Shown: positions 1 through 5,069 of the stretch, piece by piece | Position numbering within the stretch: the stretch's first letter is position 1 | Layout of the letters: the number at the start of each line of letters is the position of its first letter | From: Selenomonas sp. | GTDB lineage: Bacteria > Bacillota_C > Negativicutes > Selenomonadales > Selenomonadaceae | Reading direction: 5' to 3' | Assembly: GCA_017940705.1 (NCBI GenBank) | Contig: JAGAYB010000291.1 | Coordinates: forward strand, 1-5,069 | DNA length: 5,069 bases | The notes under the pieces: generated by a model | The model's database searches: none | Told to the model about the DNA's origin: nothing | Seen by the model: the letters and a program-made list of their open reading frames with translations, nothing else | Made by a program: the position numbers and the translations under genes

Positions 1-58
1 GCAGCCGCTCGGCAGTAAGCCCCGAAGCTGCTGCATCTATCCCCAAAAACATACTCAT
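1..58 (-). CDS. flgC: Flagellar basal-body rod protein FlgC, N-terminal fragment (3' part outside window)
   Basis: Only the first 19 codons are inside the window, reading MSMFLGIDAAASGLTAERL. FlgC proteins typically begin with a short Met-Ser/hydrophobic stretch followed by an (I/L)DxxASGLxAxRL helix, so the match is good despite the short length. FlgC is a proximal rod subunit of the flagellar basal body, exported by the flagellar type III apparatus and assembled in the periplasm next to FlgB. The ATG at 58-56 is chosen because AGGA (67-70) sits 8 nt upstream; a second ATG two codons later (52-50) is possible. The gene follows flgB after 51 nt, the usual flgBC order. The rest of the gene runs off the left edge. 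Identification rests on the N-terminus plus position after flgB. Confidence 0.85.
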   Translation of the reverse strand, partial: MSMFLGIDAAASGLTAERL

Positions 59-109
59 AGTCTCATTCCTGTACTCTTTCTACCGCCAGCTTAGGAACAT
101 ACCTGCTCC

Positions 110-532
110 TTAACTCTGTCCGCTGGTGATAACGTTCTTCAATTTCGTCATGTAACTGCCCAGCTGTGTAGCCATAGCGTTATAATAAAGCTGATTCTTC
201 GACAGGCTGGCCATTTCGATATCAATGTCAACATTGTTGTCATCGACACGCATGGTCGTGGTCTGGTCTTCTTCAATCACCGCGTGTACCTTTCCATGTA
301 TGGGAATGGGCAGATGGCGGTCATGGGTGCGCACAATTGCCAAACGCCTGTCATCATCATCAAGATGCAGTTCCTTGGCCAGCAGGTCTTCAAAGTTCAC
401 CGCGCTGCGCTTAAAATGCGGAGTATTCACGTTAGCGATATTGTTGCTGATAACCTCCTGCCGCAGATTAGCTGCTGACATTCCCCGTGACAGGTAGTCA
501 AAATTTGCAGAATTCATAATCTGATCCAGCAT
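110..532 (-). CDS. flgB: Flagellar basal-body rod protein FlgB
   Basis: This encodes 140 residues, the usual FlgB length. FlgB is the most membrane-proximal rod subunit and is exported by the flagellar type III system. The N-terminal flagellar rod domain is clear: NFDYLSRGMSAANLRQEVISNN (about residues 10-31) runs into NIANVNTPHFKR (about 31-42), the conserved rod/hook signature. The C-terminus carries the typical helix beginning VDIDIEMASLSKNQLYYNAM and ending near KLKNVI, which packs with the N-terminal helix in rod proteins. The middle (LDDDD near residue 57) is the normal variable part. The ATG at 532-530 is chosen because its product starts like other FlgB proteins (MxDxI.NS.NF); its Shine-Dalgarno AAGGGG lies 12 nt upstream, rather far, inside a predicted hairpin. 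It is first in the flg operon, 315 nt after codY, as in Bacillus. Confidence 0.95.
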   Translation of the reverse strand: MLDQIMNSANFDYLSRGMSAANLRQEVISNNIANVNTPHFKRSAVNFEDLLAKELHLDDDDRRLAIVRTHDRHLPIPIHGKVHAVIEEDQTTTMRVDDNNVDIDIEMASLSKNQLYYNAMATQLGSYMTKLKNVITSGQS

Positions 533-533
533 G

Positions 534-555
534 CCGGAATCACACCCCTTTCCGA
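534..555 (-). promoter_or_regulatory. Hairpin presenting the flgB Shine-Dalgarno in its loop
   Basis: On the minus strand UCGGAA (555-550) can pair with UUCCGG (539-534), giving 6 bp including one G-U, with a 10-nt loop AGGGGUGUGA. The loop contains most of the flgB Shine-Dalgarno (AAGGGG, 550-545), and the stem ends 1 nt before the ATG. Pairing is seen directly; control of translation initiation by this fold is inference. The loop lacks the GGA core expected of a CsrA site. Confidence 0.4.
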
Positions 556-563
556 TTCACTCT

Positions 564-621
564 CTAAAGTTGCCTTTTATTTATTTTCTACATAATGGTT
601 ATAACTCCTTCCCAACTTTAG
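564..621 (-). repeat. 9-bp perfect inverted repeat, 40 nt apart, in the flgB leader
   Basis: CTAAAGTTG (621-613, minus strand) is repeated in perfect inversion as CAACTTTAG (572-564). The 40 nt between them include an unused AAGGAG (610-605) and the 8-bp palindrome GTTATAAC (605-598). It could be an RNA stem in the flgB leader, paired operator half-sites, or chance in AT-rich DNA. No regulator can be named. Confidence 0.4.
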
Positions 622-642
622 CATTTTTTTCTCATTTAAACA

Positions 643-671
643 AGTATAATATTGTTTTTTAGCAATAAAAA
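643..671 (-). promoter_or_regulatory. Candidate sigma-A promoter for the flgB operon
   Basis: The best housekeeping-type match between the codY terminator and flgB is -10 TATACT (648-643, 5 of 6) with -35 TTTTTA (671-666, 3 of 6), spaced 17 nt and starting in the terminator U-tract. Transcription would begin near 636, leaving a leader of about 100 nt. A weaker alternative is TTGTTT (643-638), 17 nt, TAAAGT (620-615). I found no sigma-D/28-type pair (TAAA ... GCCGATAA). A promoter here is expected because the terminator at 667-696 separates flgB from codY. Confidence 0.35.
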
Positions 672-696
672 AAGACCGGCGCCTACAACGCCAGCC
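667..696 (-). terminator. Intrinsic terminator downstream of codY
   Basis: On the minus strand GGCUGGCG (696-689) pairs with CGCCGGUC (681-674). This gives an 8-bp GC-rich stem with two G-U pairs and a 7-nt loop, followed at once by seven U residues (673-667). It has all parts of a rho-independent terminator and lies about 150 nt after the codY stop. It should end codY transcripts, or a small RNA made between codY and flgB, and insulate the flagellar operon. Confidence 0.88.
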
Positions 697-830
697 TTTG
701 CTTCTGTATTTATAACGCCGTTGTTCCAGTTTTGCCATAGGCAAAACTTCTTCTTGGCGTTTCAACGAGGCGGGAGATATGCTCGTCGCCTGTTTTGGTA
801 TTAGTGCCCCCACCTGCTGAGGTGGGGGAC
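674..830 (-). ncRNA. Candidate structured RNA: codY 3' UTR, sRNA or attenuator
   Basis: The roughly 157 nt from just after codY to its terminator can fold into successive stems on the minus strand. (1) CCCCCACCU (828-820) pairs with AGGUGGGGG (815-807), loop CAGC. (2) CGACGAG (788-782) pairs with CUCGUUG (769-763), one G-U. (3) AACGCC (761-756) pairs with GGCGUU (719-714), enclosing a 9-bp hairpin AGUUUUGCC (748-740) / GGCAAAACU (736-728). (4) The terminator stem follows. A reading frame through this stretch (813-577, GTG start) crosses the terminator and has no protein features, so I treat the region as non-coding. I do not recognise a known riboswitch or sRNA family. It may simply be the codY 3' UTR; no separate promoter for it was identified. 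Confidence 0.4.
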
Positions 831-847
831 ATTTTCTTGCCTCGTTA

Positions 848-1630
848 TCAGACCTTCAGTTTTCGCACTTCGTCCATCAGGAACTCGTTGAGGACGCGGA
901 TATTCGTGCCCTTCATGCCCAGAGACTTGGACTCAATGACCCCGGCAGACTCGAACTTGCGCAGGGCATTGACGATTACCGACCGGGTAATCTTGACTTC
1001 ATCGGCGATTTTTGAGGCCACGATGGTCGTGCCGCCCTCGGGGTCGGTCAATGCTTCCAAAATGGCTCTGGCGGCCTTGCTCTCGGAATAGGACAACGTG
1101 TTCAAGGCAATCTGTACCGTTGCCTTCTTGCGGGCTTCGATTTCAATTTTTTCTGCGTGATCGCGCAGCATTTCCATACCTACTACCGTAGCGCCGTACT
1201 CGCAGAGCAGCAAATCCTCATCGCTGAACTCTTCATCATACTTGGCCACAATCAGCGTACCGATGCGTTCGCCCACGCCATAGATAGGAACGATGGTGGT
1301 ATTCTTGCCGTTGAACATGCACTTGGTATTTTCCTCGTAAGCGCACATTCCGGTCTTGGAGTGAAGATTGGCATTAGTTTCGTCCATGCGCATCAGCCAG
1401 TTCACATAAGCCTTCGGGAATTCGCCCTGATTGATCACCTTGTCGACCATCATGTCACATTCAAAGTCATCAATAAAGGCATAGCCAAAGACTTTGCCCT
1501 TCTTGTTGGTTATATAGACATTAGCATTGAGAACATTGCTGAGAACCCGGGAAATTCCATCGTACTCCACATTCTCCGAGCGTTGCAGGAGACGGTTTAT
1601 CTTTCTTGTTTTTTCTAACAGTGTTGCCAT
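848..1630 (-). CDS. codY: GTP- and branched-chain-amino-acid-responsive global regulator CodY
   Basis: This encodes 260 residues, essentially the length of B. subtilis CodY (259). CodY is a cytoplasmic DNA-binding dimer that senses GTP and branched-chain amino acids and represses stationary-phase and nutrient-acquisition genes. Residues about 1-155 form the GAF ligand-sensing domain, including GERIGTL (120-126) and EYGATVVGMEMLR (144-156). A long helix (about 157-185, EARKKATVQIALNTLSYSE) links it to the C-terminal winged helix. There, ASKIADEVKITRSVIVNALR (205-224) and ESAGVIESKSLGMKGT (227-242) are nearly identical to the B. subtilis recognition region, so DNA specificity should be conserved. 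Parts of the ligand pocket differ: B. subtilis Arg61 aligns with Met60. The ATG at 1630-1628 has a strong AAAGGAG (1645-1639) 8 nt upstream. The gene sits between hslU and flgB, as in Bacillus, but with its own long upstream region. Confidence 0.97.
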   Translation of the reverse strand: MATLLEKTRKINRLLQRSENVEYDGISRVLSNVLNANVYITNKKGKVFGYAFIDDFECDMMVDKVINQGEFPKAYVNWLMRMDETNANLHSKTGMCAYEENTKCMFNGKNTTIVPIYGVGERIGTLIVAKYDEEFSDEDLLLCEYGATVVGMEMLRDHAEKIEIEARKKATVQIALNTLSYSESKAARAILEALTDPEGGTTIVASKIADEVKITRSVIVNALRKFESAGVIESKSLGMKGTNIRVLNEFLMDEVRKLKV

Positions 1631-1658
1631 TAGCTCTGCTCCTTTACCAAAATATTTT

Positions 1659-1686
1659 GACAGTCATACCGCCAAGGCTGACCGTC
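1659..1686 (-). repeat. Inverted repeat / hairpin in the codY leader
   Basis: GACGGUCA (1686-1679) pairs with UGACUGUC (1666-1659) on the minus strand: 8 bp with one G-U and a 12-nt loop, lying 13 nt upstream of the codY Shine-Dalgarno. As DNA it is an imperfect dyad (7 of 8). It may be an operator or a leader stem; no regulator is evident. Confidence 0.4.
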
Positions 1687-1704
1687 TTATACACATCTGT
1701 AAAT

Positions 1705-1713
1705 ATTTTATCA
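1705..1713 (-). promoter_or_regulatory. Candidate codY promoter (extended -10)
   Basis: TGATAAAAT on the minus strand has a TGn extension and a TAAAAT hexamer matching 5 of 6 positions of TATAAT. No good -35 lies 16-18 nt upstream, which an extended -10 can partly compensate. Transcription would begin near 1698, giving a leader of about 68 nt containing the hairpin at 1659-1686. A competing hexamer TATAAG (1691-1686) has no -35 either. Confidence 0.35.
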
Positions 1714-1714
1714 T

Positions 1715-1729
1715 ATTTTTCAAAATAAT
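1715..1729 (-). promoter_or_regulatory. Possible CodY box next to the codY promoter
   Basis: ATTATTTTGAAAAAT matches 11 of 15 positions of the CodY consensus AATTTTCWGAAAATT. It lies 1 nt upstream of the candidate extended -10 (1705-1713), over the -35 region, where binding would repress. Four mismatches in such AT-rich DNA make this tentative. Confidence 0.3.
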
Positions 1730-1757
1730 CATAGATGCTGAATAATATTTTTAATTA

Positions 1758-1772
1758 AATTTTCTTATTATT
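1758..1772 (-). promoter_or_regulatory. Possible second CodY box upstream of codY
   Basis: AATAATAAGAAAATT matches 12 of 15 positions of AATTTTCWGAAAATT, with the 3' half-site GAAAATT perfect. It lies 28 nt upstream of the other candidate box, between the hslU hairpin and the codY promoter. Three mismatches are within the range seen in functional CodY sites, but chance is not excluded. Confidence 0.35.
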
Positions 1773-1780
1773 TTTGGCAA

Positions 1781-1816
1781 TGAAGAGAGGAATCCTGCTA
1801 AAGATTCCTCTCTTCA
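1781..1816 (-). terminator. Strong hairpin just after hslU, probable transcript end without a proper U-tract
   Basis: TGAAGAGAGGAATC (1816-1803) and GATTCCTCTCTTCA (1794-1781) form a perfect 14-bp stem with the 8-nt loop UUUAGCAG, starting 6 nt after the hslU stop codon. The minus-strand sequence after it is UUGCCAAAAAUAAU, which lacks the U run of a classical terminator. In the plus direction only four T residues follow, after CCAA. It may be a weak terminator or a 3'-end stabilising hairpin, leaving some read-through into codY possible. Confidence 0.55.
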
Positions 1817-1822
1817 CCAATT

Positions 1823-3217
1823 TTACAGAATAAATTGCGACAAATCCCGGTTCACAACAATGTCTGCCAGCTGCTTGTCCACATAAGCAGCGTCGATGAC
1901 AACGTGCTTTTCCGTGAGTTCAGGGGCCGTGAAGCTCACTTCCTCCAGCAGCTTTTCCAGCAGCGTGTGGAGGCGGCGGGCACCAATGTCCTCGGCCTGT
2001 TCGTTGACATCACAGGCCAGCTGGGCCAGACGGCCAATGGCCTCGTCCTTAAATTCCAGTTCCACGCCTTCCGTAGCCAGCATGGCTTTATACTGCTTCA
2101 GCAGAGCATTCTGCGGCTCCGTCAGGATTTTCTCAAAGTCTTCCTTGCGCAGGGATTTGAGTTCCACCCTGATGGGGAAACGCCCTTGCAGCTCGGGAAT
2201 CAAATCCGAGGGCTTTGCCATGTGGAATGCGCCGGCGGCAATGAACAGCACATGGTCGGTCTTTAAGGGGCCGTACTTTGTCATCACGGTAGAGCCTTCC
2301 ACAATGGGGAGGATATCGCGCTGCACGCCCTCACGGGACACATCAGCGCCGGAAGAGTTGCCCTTGACTGCAACTTTGTCAATTTCATCCAAAAAGACAA
2401 TGCCGCTGTACTCGGCAACACGGATGGCTTCATCAGCCACCGCTTCCATGTCCACCAGCTTTTCCGCTTCCTCCTGAGTAAAAATCTTTCTGGCCTGCTC
2501 TACAGTCACTTTGCGTTTACGGTGACGCTTGGGCATGAGGTTGCCAATCATATCCTGAATGTTGTCTCCCATGCTTTCAAGGCTGGAGCCGGCAAACATC
2601 CCCACCATGGGCTTGCCGGTATCCTCTACATCAATTTCGATGGTTTCCTGCTCCAGCTCGCCCTTTTCCAGACGTTTGCGTACCCAGTCACGGCCTGCCT
2701 GATACTTGGGTTCCTTAGGTTCTTCCTGTTCCTGCTCATCATCGGAGCCGCCAAAGAGCCGCCCCAGCGGATTGGTATTTTTCTTCGGCTCAGGGACAAA
2801 CACATCGAGAATCCGTTCTTCGGCCATTTCCTTGGCCTTGTCCTGCACAGCGTCCAGACGCTGGCGGCGTACCATCCGCACGGAGGTTTCTGCCAGATCG
2901 CGCACGATGGATTCCACATCCCGGCCCACATAGCCCACCTCGGTGAACTTGGTCGCCTCCACCTTGATAAAGGGGGCATTGACCAGTTTGGCCAGACGCC
3001 GGGCAATTTCTGTTTTGCCTACGCCGGTGGAGCCAATCATCAAAATATTTTTGGGCACCACATCCTCCTGCATATCCTGCGAGAGCTTGCGGCTGCGCCA
3101 GCGGTTGCGCAGGGCAATGGCCACGGATTTTTTCGCTTCGTCCTGACCTACGATGTATTTATTCAGTTCCTCCACTATCTGGCGCGGAGTCTGTTCATTC
3201 GTTCCAAAATTTTCCAT
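1823..3217 (-). CDS. hslU: ATP-dependent protease ATPase subunit HslU (ClpY/CodX)
   Basis: This encodes 464 residues; E. coli HslU has 443. HslU is the AAA+ hexameric unfoldase that feeds substrates to the HslV peptidase in the cytoplasm. Visible motifs are Walker A GSTGVGKT (62-69), pore loop GYVG (95-98), Walker B IVFLDEID (273-280), the arginine-finger region QGRFPIR (344-350) and sensor-2 IGARRLHT (411-418). The C-terminus, DLSQFIL, is the conserved tail that docks into HslV pockets. The I-domain (about 110-240) carries an acidic stretch around 158-170 ([12 protein letters not shown]), where length varies within the family. The ATG at 3217-3215 directly follows the hslV stop. Its GGAGG (3233-3229) lies within the last hslV codons, 11 nt upstream, so translation of the two subunits is probably coupled. 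A strong hairpin follows the stop codon. Confidence 0.97.
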   Translation of the reverse strand: MENFGTNEQTPRQIVEELNKYIVGQDEAKKSVAIALRNRWRSRKLSQDMQEDVVPKNILMIGSTGVGKTEIARRLAKLVNAPFIKVEATKFTEVGYVGRDVESIVRDLAETSVRMVRRQRLDAVQDKAKEMAEERILDVFVPEPKKNTNPLGRLFGGSDDEQEQEEPKEPKYQAGRDWVRKRLEKGELEQETIEIDVEDTGKPMVGMFAGSSLESMGDNIQDMIGNLMPKRHRKRKVTVEQARKIFTQEEAEKLVDMEAVADEAIRVAEYSGIVFLDEIDKVAVKGNSSGADVSREGVQRDILPIVEGSTVMTKYGPLKTDHVLFIAAGAFHMAKPSDLIPELQGRFPIRVELKSLRKEDFEKILTEPQNALLKQYKAMLATEGVELEFKDEAIGRLAQLACDVNEQAEDIGARRLHTLLEKLLEEVSFTAPELTEKHVVIDAAYVDKQLADIVVNRDLSQFIL

Positions 3218-3760
3218 TTAGTCCAGTTCCTCCACCTTGATGTTATGATTGGTAAAGACACAGATATCAGCGGCAATGGACAAGGCTTCTTTCGCGATTT
3301 CCCCGGCTGTCATGTCCGTGTGCTTGGCCATCGCCCGGCCTGCCGACAGTGCGTAAAAACCGCCGGAGCCAATGGCTGCCACATCGCCGTCCGGCTCAAT
3401 GACCTCGCCGTTGCCTGAAAGCATCAGCATGGTATCCTTGTCCGCAACCAGCAGCAGCGCCTCCAGCTTGCGCAGGATTTTATCCGTGCGCCACTCCTTG
3501 GCCAGCTCGACAGCCGCGCGCTGCAAATTGCCGTTATAGGCTTCCAGCTTGGCCTCAAACTTTTCAAAGAGGGTAAAGGCATCTGCCACGGAACCGGCAA
3601 ACCCGGCCAGCACCTGATTATGATAGAGGCGGCGGACTTTCCGGGCATTGGCCTTCATAATGGTGTGTTCTCCGAAAGTCACCTGACCGTCACCGGCGAT
3701 AGCCGTCCTGCCATTTTTGCGTACCGCGCAGATTGTCGTTGCATGAAATTGTGTTTCCAC
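3218..3760 (-). CDS. hslV: ATP-dependent protease peptidase subunit HslV (ClpQ/CodW)
   Basis: This encodes 180 residues, the usual length for HslV, the proteasome-beta-like dodecameric peptidase that works with HslU. The N-terminus [13 protein letters not shown] resembles Bacillus CodW (MSSFHATTI): the classical catalytic Thr (Thr1 of E. coli HslV) corresponds to T8, after a seven-residue leader. Other active-site elements are present: GDGQVTFG (23-30, with D24 equal to E. coli Asp17), the lysine in NARKVRRLY (K41, aligned with Lys33), [14 protein letters not shown] (53-66) and GSGG (131-134). The start codon is GTG at 3760-3758, supported by GGAGG (3774-3770) 9 nt upstream and by the match to CodW. 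The gene begins 5 nt after trmFO and its TAA abuts the hslU ATG, so trmFO-hslV-hslU are likely co-transcribed. Confidence 0.97.
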   Translation of the reverse strand: METQFHATTICAVRKNGRTAIAGDGQVTFGEHTIMKANARKVRRLYHNQVLAGFAGSVADAFTLFEKFEAKLEAYNGNLQRAAVELAKEWRTDKILRKLEALLLVADKDTMLMLSGNGEVIEPDGDVAAIGSGGFYALSAGRAMAKHTDMTAGEIAKEALSIAADICVFTNHNIKVEELD

Positions 3761-3765
3761 TGTAA

Positions 3766-5069
3766 TCAGCCTCCAATAGCCGGCTTAAAGTCCTCAATGG
3801 CCTGTAAAGCCCGCTCAGCAAGTTTCATTTTCTTAGCTTTTTTATCCTTGATGATTTTGCCGTTTTCATTGCGCATGACAATGGCGGGCAAAATGCCAAA
3901 GTTCATATTCATAGGCTGGAAATGCTTGGCCTCACTGGTGGTGATGTAGTGCGCCAGAGCACCGTGGCAGGTTTCCTCCGGGAATACCAGCGGTGCTTTG
4001 CCCTCAGCCATACGGGCGGCATTGACACCGGCTACAAGGCCAGAAGCCGCTGACTCCACATAGCCTTCCACGCCCGTCATCTGCCCGGCAAAGAACAGAT
4101 TGTCAATGTCCTTAAACTGGAAGGTCGGACGCATGTGCCGGGGTGAATTCAGGAAGGTATTGCGGTGCATTACGCCATAGCGCAAAAACTCTGCCTGCTC
4201 CAGTCCCGGAATCATACCGAAGACCCGGCGCTGTTCCGGCCATTTCAAATGCGTCTGAAAACCGACAATATTATAAAGCGTAGCCGAAGCATTGTCCTGT
4301 CTGAGCTGTACCACCGCATAGGGCCGCACGCCCGTTTCCGGGTGTTCCAGCCCCACAGGCTTTAGCGGGCCAAAGAGCAGCGTGTCCTGTCCGCGGCTGG
4401 CCATAACCTCCACGGGCATACAGCCTTCAAAGAATTTTTCCTTTTCAAAGTCCTTGGTCGGTGCTTTTTCCGCATTTACCAGTTCCGTCCAAAAGGCTTC
4501 ATATTCTTCCTTGGTCATGGGACAGTTGATATAGGCAGCTTCGCCCTTGCCATAGCGTGAAGCCCGATAGGCCTTTGACATGTCAACGGATTCCAGACTG
4601 ACAATCGGGGCCGCCGCATCGTAGAAGTACAGGGAATCATCGCCTGTAAGCCTTGCAATTTCCTCCGCCAGTTTTCCCTCCGTCAAAGGGCCGCTGGCCA
4701 CGATGGTAAGAGAATCCTCTGACAGGGGAATTTCCGTCAGTTCCTTATGCACGACCATAACATTGGGGTGTCCCCCCACTTTGTCCGTAATGTACCGGCT
4801 GAAACCATGACGGTCAACGGCCAGAGCGCCGCCTGCCGGAACCTTGGTGGCATCGGCAGCTTCCATGACAATGGAACCCAAACGGCGCATTTCCTCTTTC
4901 AGCACGCCCACCGCATTTTCCAAGCCTGCGCCGCGCAGGGAATTACTGCAGACCAGTTCGGCAAAATCCGCCGTCTTGTGCGCCGGCGTGGATTTTTCCG
5001 GGCGCATTTCATAGAGCGTCACCTGCGCCCCCCGATTGGCCGCCTGCCATGCAGCCTCGGCGCCTGATA
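3766..5069 (-). CDS. trmFO: Folate-dependent tRNA (uracil-54-C5) methyltransferase TrmFO, 5' end outside window
   Basis: TrmFO uses methylenetetrahydrofolate and FADH2 to make 5-methyluridine at position 54 of tRNA in the cytoplasm. The frame stays open to the window edge. Upstream of the GTG at 5022 it continues as [15 protein letters not shown], matching the segment after the FAD-binding GxGxxG motif. That GTG is therefore an internal valine, and about a dozen N-terminal residues with the start codon are missing. Counting from 5022, [11 protein letters not shown] (21-31) holds one conserved cysteine (C25) and [15 protein letters not shown] (197-211) the other (C201), equivalent to B. subtilis Cys53 and Cys226. 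[20 protein letters not shown] (308-327) is the C-terminal FAD-binding segment. The TGA at 3768-3766 lies 5 nt before hslV. In Bacillus, xerC (codV) follows this gene; here hslV follows directly. Confidence 0.96.
   Translation of the reverse strand, partial: SGAEAAWQAANRGAQVTLYEMRPEKSTPAHKTADFAELVCSNSLRGAGLENAVGVLKEEMRRLGSIVMEAADATKVPAGGALAVDRHGFSRYITDKVGGHPNVMVVHKELTEIPLSEDSLTIVASGPLTEGKLAEEIARLTGDDSLYFYDAAAPIVSLESVDMSKAYRASRYGKGEAAYINCPMTKEEYEAFWTELVNAEKAPTKDFEKEKFFEGCMPVEVMASRGQDTLLFGPLKPVGLEHPETGVRPYAVVQLRQDNASATLYNIVGFQTHLKWPEQRRVFGMIPGLEQAEFLRYGVMHRNTFLNSPRHMRPTFQFKDIDNLFFAGQMTGVEGYVESAASGLVAGVNAARMAEGKAPLVFPEETCHGALAHYITTSEAKHFQPMNMNFGILPAIVMRNENGKIIKDKKAKKMKLAERALQAIEDFKPAIGG

Noticed and set aside
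582..596. Possible CodY box in the flgB leader
   Set aside because: Only about 10 of 15 positions match the consensus in very AT-rich DNA, too weak to claim direct CodY control of the flagellar operon.
577..813. 78-codon frame on the minus strand with GTG start between codY and flgB
   Set aside because: It runs through the terminator stem and U-tract, starts inside a hairpin, lacks a Shine-Dalgarno, and its Arg/Lys/Tyr-rich sequence reflects the non-coding structure. It resembles no protein I know.
804..830. GC-rich hairpin after codY as a terminator
   Set aside because: On the minus strand it is followed by CACUAAUACC, not U residues. The T-rich flank (ATTTTCTT) is on the plus strand, where there is no gene to terminate. 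The true terminator is at 667-696.
1157..1618. 153-codon plus-strand frame opposite codY
   Set aside because: It lies entirely within codY in the antisense direction, with no ribosome site or domain.
1657..1662. TTGACA on the plus strand as a -35 element of a divergent promoter
   Set aside because: No -10-like hexamer lies 16-18 nt downstream, and there is no plus-strand gene in this window.
2522..3418. 298-codon plus-strand frame opposite hslU and hslV
   Set aside because: It is fully antisense to two highly conserved genes, spans their junction, has a His/Phe/Leu-rich shadow composition and shows no recognisable domain. Its length comes from the codon bias of the real genes.
5020..5022. 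GTG as the start codon of trmFO
   Set aside because: The frame is open to the window edge, and the upstream codons encode [15 protein letters not shown], which fits the TrmFO FAD-binding N-terminus, so this GTG is an internal valine.

Overview
All genes in this window lie on the minus strand. In transcription order (right to left) they are trmFO (5' end cut by the window edge), hslV, hslU, codY, flgB and flgC (only its first 19 codons). This matches the order of the Bacillus subtilis trmFO (gid) - codV/xerC - clpQ - clpY - codY - flgB - flgC region, except that no xerC lies between trmFO and hslV. CodY together with folate-type TrmFO points to Firmicutes. The Clostridia-like CodY sequence, moderate GC and a CodY-flagella junction suggest Negativicutes (Selenomonas or a relative). 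This placement is an inference; no rRNA or other marker is present.

Region 3766-5069 is trmFO (tRNA m5U54 methyltransferase). Only 5 nt separate it from hslV (3218-3760), whose stop codon directly abuts the hslU start (1823-3217). These three genes look like one transcription unit: a tRNA-modifying enzyme followed by the two subunits of the HslVU/CodWX ATP-dependent protease. A 14-bp perfect hairpin follows hslU.

The 192-nt gap at 1631-1822 is AT-rich. It holds a possible extended -10 promoter for codY, two sequences resembling CodY boxes, a leader hairpin and a strong ribosome binding site. codY (848-1630) encodes the global nutrient regulator.

The 315-nt gap between codY and flgB (533-847) has no convincing gene. 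It contains a string of hairpins ending in a clear intrinsic terminator at 667-696. This could be a structured codY 3' UTR, an sRNA, or (less likely) an attenuator. Next come a probable separate flagellar promoter, a 9-bp spaced inverted repeat, and a hairpin that places the flgB Shine-Dalgarno in its loop. flgB (110-532) and flgC (1-58) then begin a flagellar rod operon running off the left edge.

The protein-coding content is ordinary and well conserved. The less explained material is in the two intergenic regions. I see no mobile element, CRISPR array, tRNA or rRNA.
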